Assembly: GCF_000346465.2 (NCBI RefSeq)
Contig: NC_034012.1
Location: 7,711,689-7,775,688 of the forward strand
Origin: Prunus persica
Taxonomy: Eukaryota > Streptophyta > Magnoliopsida > Rosales > Rosaceae
DNA: 64,000 nucleotides
Direction: 5' to 3'
Shown: positions 51,163 to 62,275 of the stretch, piece after piece
Layout: every line of letters starts with the position of its first letter
Numbering within the stretch: the first letter of the stretch is position 1
Position numbers and translations under genes: made by a program
Notes under the pieces: generated by a model
Database searches by the model: none
What the model saw: the letters and a program-made list of their open reading frames with translations, nothing else
Told to the model about the DNA's origin: nothing

Positions 51163-52529
51163 AAATAAATTGATTGGCTTAAGATAGCATCAAATGAGGC
51201 AACAACACAGTGGAAGATGGTGTACTGATTTTCAAAAAAATTTAGAAAAGAAAAAAACTAAAGTATCATAATCTGAGGTAAGAATCTATTAGGGTAATTT
51301 TAGGAATACTGATCTCTTTAAAATAAACATAAAATGCTAAATTGGCAAACCCGTCAAATTTTCAAAAGGCCATATCCACCAAAATTTGCCACAAACATGT
51401 TACACTAATTTTTGGACAACAACTGAAATACTATCACATCGATTGGTCATGGCTTTTTTTATAATTGCATTACTTCATTTGGTTTTACCTTCTTCGTTTA
51501 GATTTTAGCATATTTCATATACTCAGGATTAGTTTAAACATTTTTAAGGGATCAGTAATTTGTCTACTTTCAATATTTTCGATTGTTATTTCCAAATGAC
51601 TTTCAATATGTTGGATTTTCCTTTTTCTTTTTTTATTTTGATCAAAACGATCAAGAAACCTAAGTTTAAGAATTGACTTCGGACCCTTCTTTTCAATTAT
51701 TGCTAGGAATTGGATTTAAGATTTCCATGCTCTATCTTTCATACTCTATTTTCTTCTTTAGACTTCAATGACAATTTCCAATTCACTAAAGAAATTCATC
51801 GTAGGATTTTGAAAATTTTATAACATGGAGAGTCGTTATGGAGATTGTTGAACGAATTTACAACTAGCACATCAGAGCGATTGAGGAAGCGAATTTACAA
51901 CTAAAACCCACAACAAAAGACATGTCGGGTAGCAAAATATCCTCAAATGTTGTATGGATATGGAGATTACTGAAGAAATTTACAACTAGAACATCAGAGA
52001 GACTGAGAAAGCCAATTTACAACTAAAAACCACAACAGAAGACATCTCGAGTGAGAGCAAAATATCCTCAAGTGCTCTATGGTAAAATCAAGGTGACAAT
52101 ATCTATGTAAAAGCTAAACAAGAGAAAGTAGGTTTGAAAGCTTTTCCCTTATTACTCCTAATCACTGCTAACCCATAACCTATAGACAGAAGTTCATTCA
52201 AAAGTTACATCACTTACATAGTAATCCTATAGTGAACATATCCCTTACCATTTAGTTTCCTCCACTGTCTCAATTTGAATGGTATTGATTTTCTCAATGT
52301 CAAATATCGTATAAATTTTGTTCTTCATATGCTTCAAAGTTTAGAATAAATTCGAACACCCATGTAGATGCTTTTAAAAAGTTGGTTCACAACACATGCC
52401 TTTGGCTATTGCAAGGAAATTGTGGCTGGTGCATGATTTGATCATCATTTAATCACGAAAAGGAACCTAAACCCTGAAGCACCACACTCTCAATATGAAT
52501 GCTCATAAAAATTCCATTGTAATGATTCA

Positions 52530-53708
52530 CAGGGCCGTCCCTGAGATTTTGAGGGCCCTGTGCGAAACTTAAATTGGGGCCTCGCATAATCTAATACGAA
52601 AATACTATAAAAATTTGCCATCACTTAATGTCATAAACAATTTTTTTTTTTATAACTAAAATTCACCATCAATAAATATGCAATGACAATCAGAAATCAA
52701 ATTCATAAAAATTTAAATATTTTCATCAATTGTAGCATGTGATTCTCTAACAATGAATCTATCAAGAGCTCCTCTTTGAGATTGAGTCAATTCCTCAATT
52801 TTTCTTTTTCTAAGCCGTTTTGTATATCCATAAACGTATTTTCTAGTAGGTGGCATGTTTAGATTACAAAGAAAAATTCCAAAACCCTACAACCTGGAAG
52901 AAAACCCCAACAAGAAATAGATAAATATTTCTACAAACTATATTCTCATACAACCAATCATCAACATGATAATAATTTAATAAAATAAGTCATGTAATAT
53001 ATAGAATAGATTGAAATTTAGATACATACCTGAATTTGAATTGAGATTTGAATATGACTATTCGATTTTGAGTGGTCTATGAATTCAGGAATTAGGGTTT
53101 TCTCTTTTTGGTGTTCAAATTTCTGAAATTGAAAGAATAACAAAAATTGTCAAAGGATTGAAAAAAGAACCAAAGAGAAATTGATGAACAATGATTATTA
53201 CTTACCAGAAAATCAGAGTTTAAGAGAAAGAAGAAGCCATGAAGCTTTTTCCGTGGTGTTTTGAATGAAGAAAGTACTTTTCTTGGAAGAGAAAACCTTT
53301 TTTATTTTATTTTTAAGAAGGGGGATATATCATATATATTCCTCCTTTGGTGTGGTTAAGTTAAGCTTCCATGTTGCCTGTCTGTTAAAGGCTTTCTGTT
53401 TTTTTATTTTATATAAATTTTATAATTATGTAAAGTTTGAATGCAAAAATAATATCACAAAAGGCTAGGCAGTAGAACGACATCAAGGAGCATCGAACTA
53501 AGGCCCTTTTGCCAAAGAGAGATACGCTCCATCGAACTCCCCTAAACACGCTGTTGTGAAAATATCCAAACGCTATACTATATATACGAGTCATATGATA
53601 TTAAAATATATATATATATATAATATAAATAATTTTTTTTTCGGGGGCCCTTAAGAATCGGAGGCCCTGTGCGGTGGCGCCACTTGCACCACCCCAGGGC
53701 CGCCCCTG
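52530..53708 (-). mobile_element. hAT-type DNA transposon, deletion derivative
   Basis: Ends read CAGGGCCGTCCCTG and, from the right, CAGGGGCGGCCCTG, the CAGGG terminus of hAT elements. Both sides carry the 8-bp direct repeat ATGATTCA (52522-52529 and 53709-53716). The matching site in unit 1 near 47165-47180 is uninterrupted, a paralogous empty site. Length is 1179 bp, so most of the transposase is gone; a short remnant lies on the minus strand. The element is non-autonomous. Confidence 0.93.
52713..52856 (-). pseudogene. Remnant of hAT (TTF-type zinc finger) transposase N-terminus
   Basis: Reading the minus strand from an ATG at 52856 gives a basic stretch, KRLRKRKIEELTQSQRGALD, followed by RFIVRES and a stop after 47 residues. 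The pattern of Lys/Arg run, then a 'SQ-GALD-F' motif, is the usual start of TTF-type/HAT-dimerisation transposases of plants. Neither the zinc finger nor the catalytic domain is present. Assignment is by recall and agrees with the hAT termini around it. Confidence 0.6.
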
Positions 53709-53716
53709 ATGATTCA

Positions 53717-54723
53717 TTTGCATGACTATCAGTCAACGAGGCTAAGTGGAGATGTTAGCATTTTGGGGCCATCAATTTAAACTATTATGAAATTCTCGTA
53801 CAAAGTTTAGCTGGACTGGGAAGGGTAATGTTTGAGGTAAATGTGTTCTTTGACGGTCTGCGTGACAATTTTTCCTCATTTGCGTTATGGTTAGGTAAAA
53901 ATTATAGGAAAATGGTTAAGTAAATGCCTAGAAAAACTCACATTATTAATTATTTTTTATATATGACACCTCCTTTTATTAATAACAATAATGCTAGATT
54001 CACTAAATTCATTCACTAAATTTGTTCACTAACATGATTATTTGTTGTTAATAAGTATGATCTAAAAGTGACCCAAATTTGAACCAATTCAACATTGGTG
54101 TCCCTAAGCACTTCTCTATTGATAACTTAGGTGGTGGAACCTCATTTGCCTTAACTACTTAACCAACTATTCTTGAGTGTGACGTTAATTCACGTGTCCT
54201 TATATGAATGAACAATCATTTATATTTAACAGGTAAAGTATTAATAAATAAAATACTTTATTATAACATGAGTGAATTGTAATAACAGATGTCATAGTAT
54301 GATCGCACCTACATTATCAGACCTGTTGATGCAGTCCTTACTATCGTATGATAAATAGATGCTTGAAAACTTGATCTTTTTTGTTAGTTGCAAAAGAAGC
54401 CCTTGACATTATTGGGGAATATGAATATACGAAGCCAATTATGTAAGAGATATCTTCCATGAAGCCCTCCTAGCCCATGTCACATTGGTTTGATGCCGGA
54501 GAGCAAACTACAGTGGAAAGAAACCTCCATGAGAAAATTTGCAACATCAACTCTTTTTACCACTAACCCAATAATTCCATTATTTTCCTCATACATATTA
54601 GTTTGTGCCGTGAACTCAGCCATGAATGCATTCTCCTCTATCCACATCTTTGCTGCTAAAAAGTAATTATCAAATATGAGATAGAATTCAACAAACAGAT
54701 TAGTAGTGGTAATCAAAATAAAT
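53717..54723. other. Flank of duplicated unit 2
   Basis: The first 450 bases match unit 1 at 47170-47610. The rest is AT-rich spacer. No gene seen. Confidence 0.6.
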
Positions 54724-54972
54724 GACATTTTAGTTTCCTCCACGATCTCAATTTAGATTGTAATTATTTTTCTAAAATACCAATTATCGTATATTTTGTA
54801 CTCGTTGATGTGTTTCGTGTTTAGAATAGACTCATGTAGTTGCTTTTAAAAACTGGTTGAGAACATATGCCTTTGGCCAGTGCAAGAAAAATATGCGTTA
54901 CGCATGATTTGGAGGTTGTTAATCATGAAAAATATGCTTGGTAGAGCATCACACTCTCAATATGAATGCGGA
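54724..54972. repeat. Dispersed repeat, copy 3 of 4
   Basis: Same block as 46905-47150 and 52240-52505: starts ttttagtttcctccacgatc, includes aaactggttgagaacatatg then cctttggccagtgcaag, ends ctcaatatgaatg. A fourth, shorter copy lies at 58798-58985. No coding sequence; class unknown. Confidence 0.65.
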
Positions 54973-55390
54973 TTAAAATTTCACTCTTAACATTTCATTT
55001 ACAATTACAACTTGTATGTTGAGGTATCCCTTGAACCATACGTGCCCGTTTTGCTAACTAGTACAAGAATTTGTTTGCCTAGCTAATCCCAAACTAATCT
55101 TGAAAATTACATAGGAATTTATTGGAATGACCTTAGATTTATTTATAAGAGTTACTTTATTTGATCATAGCCATCATAATACACATACACACTTTTATTT
55201 GATCATAACGATTTTGTGACTTTAGGCTTCAAAATATTTTATAACATGAGCAAAAATAAAAATTTATAATTCTCAAAATTACAAATAATTGTGTAGATAG
55301 TTTCTGCTTATGAAAAATGTGTTTATCACTGCTAACCCATAGCCAACAGGCAAGTGCATCCAACCTTCCCTCCCTTTTAAGCTAAATATT

Positions 55391-55475
55391 TTCTTTGACA
55401 TGGAATTCGAACTTGAGATTACTTGTCCGCAAGTCAAGATCCTTTTTTACTCGACTAAATCTCGTTGGTGTGTAG
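55391..55475 (-). mobile_element. Truncated SINE, copy 4 (reverse)
   Basis: On the minus strand it gives aaaaaggatcttgacttgcg, then a B-box-like aagttcgaattcca; the 3' third is missing. Same family as the copies at 13161, 17578 and 21508. Confidence 0.55.
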
Positions 55476-55910
55476 AGTTTAATTCCCCATTTTGAACCGA
55501 TTATCCAACAGGATTAGTTTGGTTGGTGTCACTAGTAAAACTTCCATGGTACTATTACTATAGATCTCCCCGCATAAATAAAAGCATAAAAGGATAGGAA
55601 GGAAAGAAAAAATTGAGTGTGGAATTATATCTGCAATTTGCAAGGCCATGGTGCCTATGGGCCTATCCACCGAAAGAGTAGTGATAGCTATGGGCGTATA
55701 CCCACCATAAATGTAAAAACGCAGCTACATATTTCTTTGGGCTTACTTTTTGAAGGCCCAGTTCACTGCCATGCCTGATATGATATGAATCCTATGACCA
55801 TTCCACCTCCTACAAAGGCGGAGCAGTCTCTCTGAGTTGACCGTTGCTTATAGGCTCGCACGCCAACTGTTCGATGTTTTGCGCCACAGAGACTAACCTG
55901 TTCTCGCAAA

Positions 55911-57128
55911 ATGCAAAGGAAAACCGCGATGCTGCGCTTTCACCAACTTCTGAAAACCTCTCCTCCGTGTGAATCACAAGCGCATGCATTGTCATCTCCA
56001 ATCCCATATCACAGAAAAGCCTCCATGTGGGTCCCGGTGAAGCACAAATCCAGCGGAGGAAGAAGACCCAAGAGGAAAGTCTACCACAGAGTCCACGAAC
56101 TTGACAAAGTCATGGACTTTCAGAAAAAGCCGGCCTTGATTTTGCAGCTGAAATCTATTATTCAGTCGCAAAAGCACCAATCTCTCCTTCTCAGGGATCT
56201 CGAGAAAGAAGTTGGGTTTGTTCAGAAATGGAACTTCATGGCTGCCATAGAAAAATATCCTTCAATCTTCTATGTTGGTGGTGGTAACAGAACGCCCCCT
56301 TTTGTTACACTCGCTGAAAAAGCTAAAAAAGTTGCTAGAGAAGAAGCTGAAGCTAAGGATTTGATGGAACCCATTTTGGTTAAAAACTTGAGGAAGCTGT
56401 TAATGCTGTCAGTTGATTGCCGGGTCCCTCTGGAAAACATTGAATTCATTGAATCCGAATTGGGTTTGCCGAATGATTTCAAGAAATCATTGCTTCCAAA
56501 GTACCCTGAAATTTTTTCTGTCAAGGAAGTCAATGGCAAACTTCATCTTCATTTGGAGAATTGGGATTCTTCAATAGCAGTCACAGCTCGTGAGGAACAA
56601 TTAGGTGGTGAAGGGATTTCAGCTCCTTCTGGATTGGGAAACAAGGTTAGAATATCAAAAGATGGTAACTTTCTAGGTCCGCATGCATTTAGAATGAGTT
56701 TTCCTGCTGGTTTTAGGCCGAACACTAGCTATCTTGAGCAACTTGAAAGGTGGCAGAAAATGGATTTCCCTTCCCCTTATTTGAACGCCAGGAGATTTGA
56801 CATTGCTGATCCGAAAGTCAGGAAGCGGGTGGTTGCGGTGCTCCATGAGCTCCTCAGCTTGACAATGCAGAAGAGGATGACATCTGCTCAATTGGATGCG
56901 TTTCACTCGGAGTATTTCTTGCCCTCTAAATTGCTGCTCTGTCTGATAAAGCATCCTGGCATATTTTACATAACTAATAAAGGTGCAAGGAGCACTGTGT
57001 TTCTTAAAGAAGCTTATGATGGGCTGAATTTGATAAACAAATGTCCCCTTTTGTTGTTTAACGATAAATTTGTAGCACTTAGCGGTAGGAGAGAGATCAA
57101 TTCATGTAAAACCATGCATTCTTCATAG
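55911..57128 (+). CDS. PORR-domain organellar RNA-binding protein
   Basis: PORR (plant organelle RNA recognition) proteins bind group II introns and help their splicing in chloroplasts or mitochondria; WTF1 and WTF9 are the known examples. The single exon encodes 405 residues. The first 35 are rich in Ser, Arg, His and Lys with almost no acids, as in an organellar transit peptide. The PORR domain spans about residues 60-385: HELDKVMDFQKKPALILQL at its start, IEKYPSIFYVGG, PLENIEFIESELGLPNDF, LLPKYPEIFSV, FRPNTSYLEQLERWQKM, FPSPYLNARRFDIADPK and, near the end, LLCLIKHPGIFYITNKG. A second in-frame ATG at 55929 could also serve. Intronless structure is usual for the family. Organelle and target intron cannot be read from the sequence. 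Confidence 0.92.
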   Translation: MQRKTAMLRFHQLLKTSPPCESQAHALSSPIPYHRKASMWVPVKHKSSGGRRPKRKVYHRVHELDKVMDFQKKPALILQLKSIIQSQKHQSLLLRDLEKEVGFVQKWNFMAAIEKYPSIFYVGGGNRTPPFVTLAEKAKKVAREEAEAKDLMEPILVKNLRKLLMLSVDCRVPLENIEFIESELGLPNDFKKSLLPKYPEIFSVKEVNGKLHLHLENWDSSIAVTAREEQLGGEGISAPSGLGNKVRISKDGNFLGPHAFRMSFPAGFRPNTSYLEQLERWQKMDFPSPYLNARRFDIADPKVRKRVVAVLHELLSLTMQKRMTSAQLDAFHSEYFLPSKLLLCLIKHPGIFYITNKGARSTVFLKEAYDGLNLINKCPLLLFNDKFVALSGRREINSCKTMHSS

Positions 57129-57577
57129 ATTGTTTCTTGAAAATGTAAAGATTTGGTTCTTTTAGTGATATTTGTCACTGCAACTTTCATGCACTTTGTC
57201 TACCCCATTTGAAAGAACAAGAAACCGAAAGCTTCATGTTAGAGATCTCTAAGGTCCAAAGGGAAGACAAGTTTATGTGTAGTGACTGTGGAGTTTTAGT
57301 TAAACAAAACATTTTGGACTCTGTGTGCTAGTTAAAATCCAACATTGGTCATTTTTATTTGATAATATCATTTCTTGATTCTCACAATGTCCTTGCAAAG
57401 GACAATACGAGTGGACTTGATGCAGCAGTTAATGAGGTTTACTAATATTTTTCGCAAGTACAATATCCAGATCAACAATGGGCTGATGGTCAACTTGCAG
57501 AGATGCAGGTTTCTGTTTCCAACTGCTTAATCTTTTTTTTAGGATGTGTAAAGAATTTGTCATCTGTTCTGTTCTAA
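57129..57577. other. PORR 3' flank
   Basis: Probably 3' UTR and spacer. A stretch at about 57410-57507 with good codon feel but stops resembles nothing I can name. Confidence 0.4.
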
Positions 57578-58250
57578 GGCCATCTCCAATGGGTAAGGCC
57601 GAACCCAAAATTTGAGTTTTTAGCTCAAGAAAACCTTCAAACTTGTGTATTGAGCGGGTTCAAATTTTCCCCAAAGCCCAAGATCATGCGAAATTTGGCC
57701 CGATATTCCGGTCAGACTGAAACAATGTGAAGCCCAGGGTAGCAAGTCATGCAGCCCACGTGAAGCAGCTGACAAGAGCGTGCAGGCCACAGCAGAAGCT
57801 GACGTTGCGTGTAAGGATGAGATTATCTGGCTGTTTGCAATCCAATGGCCCAAATTTAAATAAAATGACTATTATAATATTATTAATTAATTTAAATCAT
57901 ATCCAACTCCAAAACTCATCCAAATTTTATAAATATTCATCTATTTATTAATTAATCTACCAAAATCAATTTCTTCCTTTCATTTTAAGTGAAATAAAAT
58001 ATGATTGTGGAATTTCAATTTTTTTAAATTAAAATGTTCTGATAAATAAACTACGAAGGTATAAATAAAATTAACCATAAAATAATTTTAGAATTAAACT
58101 ATTCTTAAACAATTTAATAAAGCTACGGACTTAAATCTTGAGTCGTGCAATGTTGATGGAAAAAAAATTGTTTGAGTCCGAACTATACTTGAATAATTGT
58201 ATTTTGAAGGGAGAAATTTTAGTTTTGAGTCCTCTAGCATTGGAGATGGC
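57578..58250. mobile_element. MITE-like element with GGCCATCTCCAATG ends
   Basis: The left end ggccatctccaatggg and the right end, reverse complemented (gccatctccaatg), form short terminal inverted repeats around about 670 AT-rich bases without coding sequence. This terminus is common in plant MITEs. No clear target duplication was seen. Confidence 0.6.
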
Positions 58251-58797
58251 AAGAACTACTCCTTTAGTTTAATGAATTTGTTTTGTCATGACACTTTTTT
58301 TTTCTTCTAGTTATGCAGAAACCTATTTAATTATTGTCTAGTAGAAGTTTATCTAATGAAGTTTCACTTTGATAATAAAAATTTTAAAAAAAAACAAACA
58401 AACTCATTTCATAACACAAAATTCAACTCTTCGATTTTAGTAACAATAATCAAGATACAAACCAGCAACTCCATGAATTGATGTGAAATTGTACCAAAAT
58501 CTATAACATAATGCACCACCTTGTGACATAACTATCAACTGAGGGACCATGAATCTAACCTAATAAATAAACCTTATGCACACAAAACAAAGAACGGAAT
58601 ACACAATCATACTCCATGTCAAAACATTATAAAATTGTCCTGAGATGTGGAAATACTTCCCATACAGCTAGTGAGATTGAGCAACAACTTAAACATAGAT
58701 TAAATAAGGAAAAAATTCTGTGTCACCTCCTCGCCCTTGTGCATGTTGCGGAAAGTTAATTGAACAGCTAGTTATGTCAAACCAGTTCAATCTATCT

Positions 58798-58985
58798 CTA
58801 TCCATTAAGTTTCCTCCAAAATCTCAAAAAATTTATGTGAAATATAAAATTTGTATATATTTTGTACTTGATATGCTTTAATGTTACAGACAGACTCAAG
58901 TAGATGCTTTAAAAAACTGGTTCACAACTTATGCCTTTGGCTGGTGCACAAGAACACTGTGCTTCAGTCTCTGCGCATGATTTAC
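58798..58985. repeat. Dispersed repeat, copy 4 of 4
   Basis: Blocks aagtttcctccaaaatctc, aaaaaactggttcacaactt and atgcctttggctggtgcac match the copies at 46905, 52240 and 54724. It lies outside the duplicated EF2-REV7 units, so the block also spread on its own. Confidence 0.6.
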
Positions 58986-60519
58986 AGCACTGGGTCATTA
59001 TATTTCTGTCATGTTAAATAGTCTCGCAAGAACAAATCACTTTATACCTAGTATACGTACGTACGACCGGTCGGTTCTGATATACTTTTTCCACTATACA
59101 TACGTATCACTAAACAAAATCAGTTAAGACAAAGTGTGCAGCCGACACATTGAGAAAGCTTAGTTTAAAAACTTTCCCCCTTTTTTATAATACATTTATT
59201 TGTAGCTGTTTCCTCCTCATCAATCATCAATTCAAAAAAAAAAAAATCAAATGAAAACAACCAAAAAGTCTATTGAATATTTATTTTCCTGATAATAATC
59301 TGTGTGTCGACTACGACTAGCGTGGGAATTGCATTATGCAGAGATCATCATGCATGTTTCGTTTGGTATATGATGACTTGGTGGGGCATGTCTTTCCTGT
59401 GAAGTCACTATCCATTCATTTTGAATATGGAAAGTGAGATTTGATTATGTGGTCTTTTTTTCCCTTTCTTTCTTTCTTTTGATTAGGAGTAGTAGGGTTC
59501 ATTGTGGAGCCTAGTAAAATTGGCCCAACATCCTAACTCTCACTCTTGTTCTGTTTGTTTCTTATGGCCCATTCTGTTTTGTAAAATAAGGCAGCTTCCA
59601 ACCCATAAAAAAGGTTTGACAGCTGACCATTAATTGGCATTATTATCGTACTAGTACTTCTTGTTTCAATAATGGATTTATTGACTTGTAACTTGTAATC
59701 ATCAACTATTGGATGCACAAGCAATTACCAAACCCAAGAATGCTGCCATGAATCGTGAACGCGGGTATGGGATGATGTTAATCGTTGATGCATTGTGGTC
59801 TTACACGCATCAATAATTAGAATTAGCCTATTCATGCTCGACTGTTTCTAACATTGCTCATCTCATACTAAATGAGTATGAGAGAGTATCCTCTGCTCAA
59901 ATGTATGGTGTTAGTTAAGCTCGGGCAATCGATCTTAAACAATAAGACTTATCCTTAACAGTTAGAACATCCTTACACCTCGAAATCATTCAATGCAAAT
60001 TTACCATATACATTTAAATTGGCTTTTTTTGTTTTGTCCAAATATTAGGATTTAGGTGTAAAAAGGAAGCATACAAATTCTTTTCAGTTTCATAATCAAT
60101 CCGATTAGAGTTTGAATTCCATTGAGAAAGTATTGTGCCCCATGATCAATGGGCCCAATTATCACCCGCATGTCATGCAACCCATAAATTGTCGACAAGT
60201 CGATACTGTGCACTACCAAATTGGTGACAATACCTAAATATATCCTCCACTTATTGGTCCAAAGTGAGAGCTGATTCTCTTGTAATGTCACCTTCAACTC
60301 CAAGTTCATGTCTCCACTTCACTACTGTTAAATTGTGCAACTTTTGAACAGAAAAAAAGAAAAGTGGGTGAAAGAAAAAAGACCATAGTACATTCATATC
60401 TCTCTTTGGTTCATGATAGAGATCATTTCAGCAGAATCACTTTGCATATTTTAAGCCAACACCTAGTCCAAACCAACCCATCTATCCTCTGCAACATTAT
60501 GTCCTTTCATATAGAAAAT

Positions 60520-60522
<3 letters not shown>
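58986..60522. other. Spacer, no gene recognised
   Basis: AT-rich. Short open frames on both strands lack recognisable motifs and good codon context. Confidence 0.5.
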
Positions 60523-60582
<60 letters not shown>

Positions 60583-60706
60583 TGTCTTGGTGTGTGCCCA
60601 CTCACATCAACCAAACATGATGAATCATTTTATTGGTGAGAGCTTTTGGAGTGGTGCCTAATGTAGACAACAAGGGATTTCATTATACTTTAGACAAAGT
60701 ACCCAC

Positions 60707-60751
<45 letters not shown>

Positions 60752-60849
60752 GAGAGACACAATGATTTTACCCAAGATGGGAGGGTTGGGTTTGCAACCA
60801 CAATCTCCAAGGACCTATCAATGGGGGTGAGAGAGAGAGAGAGAGAGAG
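60523..60849. repeat. Opposed CT and GA microsatellites
   Basis: (CT)n at 60523-60578, (GA)n at 60711-60748 and a second (GA)n at 60829-60849. The CT and GA tracts are mutual reverse complements and could fold back over a loop of about 130 bases. Such tracts are frequent in plant promoters and leaders and are bound by BBR/BPC proteins; no gene is seen beside them here. Confidence 0.75.
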
Positions 60850-62180
60850 TAAAGACTGGGACTTTAGCACATGGATATAATGTGCTAGTGGAAGAGGGTG
60901 ATGTTTACACTTGCAGACAACCAATCTTCTGTCAAATCCACAGAGAAAAAAGAATAGTTTGTGTTAACTGTTGCTTCTCCTTTTGCTCTTTTTTTCTTGC
61001 TTCTTTAACTTGTGTTTTCCATATTTGCTTCATCATCCATAGTGGGGTTTTCTGGATTCAAGTCTGCAATAAATAATGTCTCTATCTTTACACTTACTCC
61101 ATCCATCACACCACAAGTCCAAATCCAACCTTGTAAAGTAGACTCATGGCAGGTCATTGAAATTCCCCACATAAAGAAAAAAAAAAAAGGAAAAAAAATT
61201 CATTGTTAAGATATGATTTCTAGGTCACTGGTTGGTTTATGCCTTCTTTTCTTTGGGGGGAAGATTTTGGAATCTCATCTTTAAGCCCTCCATTTGAAAA
61301 GATAACATATAACCCATTACCCATGCGTAGTAAAATCAAGACATGTCTGTCTGTCACACATTTGAGGTATATTGTTCTTTTTTCACCAATCTCCTTTTGC
61401 AGCATCAAAAGAACAGAGTAAATAATCAACCTCCACTCAAAATCTCTAAGTCTTTGTAATTTTGGTCTGCTTTCACTCACTAGGGTGGGCTCCTTTTTAG
61501 ACTTGCGCTTCATGCTTATTAAGAAATGCTAAATTGGGGCCATGCATCTTAAATTCCAATTTGACAAGGCTCTAGGTCCCATCAAGTTTCTCAAGTGAGT
61601 TGTGATATGTGAGTGTGGGGCCCTATATATATATATATTGTGGGGCCTATGAGGGGTCCTTGTCCAAAGATGAAAGTATATATAGGAGAGAAGAAAAGAA
61701 AGGAGCAAAGCAAACATAATTGTAAGATGATATATGAATGGAGTGGTGCAATTCCATTACATTACATGAGTGCCCCTTTTCACAAGGGAAGAAAAGTTAG
61801 GGTTCCCATCATGGCCCCCCTGCCCCTCTCTTAATTGGATCCATATTCTATGCTTTGTATTGTACTGTCCATTTACTTATATAGCAGCCAGCAGCCCCAC
61901 CTCACCTCACCTCACCTCACCTCACCTCAACTCAAACTTGGAATATGGTTTATATCACCAAAGTGGGCAACTTATGTGACACACACATCCCCATTCCTTT
62001 ACACCAAGTCTCACTCCTTAAGGATGTAAAAGACTAAAAAAGCACAAAGCATGGTCCTAGATATTAATTGGGGGATTTTTCTCTTTCTCTACTTTTCTAT
62101 TTTCTTTGGTTTTTTTTTAAATAAAAAAATTTAAAAATTTAAGGTCCTCAAAGAATAATTTTATTGGTTTATAATATGTT
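60850..62180. other. Spacer with (CTCAC)n pentanucleotide repeat
   Basis: Holds a (TA)n tract near 61624-61639 and about six CTCAC/ACCTC units at 61897-61929. No gene recognised. Confidence 0.5.
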
Positions 62181-62275
62181 TATACTCAAGTGGTTAAGAG
62201 TATTTACTCCGGCATCCGAGATTCTAGGTTTGATTCTCCATTTTTTAATATCACTTGTATAAATAATAAATATAA
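62181..62275 (+). mobile_element. tRNA-derived SINE-like element
   Basis: A-box-like tggttaagag at 62191 and B-box-like ggtttgattct at 62228 are 37 bases apart, as in tRNA promoters, followed by tcacttgtataaataata. It has no cloverleaf, so it is not a tRNA gene. It differs from the family at 13161. Confidence 0.55.

Larger units (their letters stand above)
47838..54170. repeat. Segmental duplication, unit 2 (degenerate EF2-REV7 block)
   Basis: Order: EF2 fragment, palindromic repeat, REV7 pseudogene, downstream flank enlarged by about 1.1 kb of inserted repeat (50306-51412) and a 1.2-kb hAT element. It lies head-to-tail directly after unit 1. Divergence and decay show it is a real, older duplication, unlike the near-identical block at 36.8-40.6 kb. 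Confidence 0.8.

Noticed and set aside
52530..53708. Autonomous hAT transposon
   Set aside because: At 1179 bp it is too short; only a 47-residue N-terminal remnant of transposase remains.
55479..55670. Minus-strand open frame before the PORR gene
   Set aside because: It overlaps the edge of a SINE fragment and has no conserved motif.
60364..60639. Open frame with a long Leu-Ser repeat
   Set aside because: It is the translation of a CT microsatellite.
62181..62275. tRNA gene
   Set aside because: A and B boxes are present but the stems of a cloverleaf do not pair; a SINE head is a better fit.
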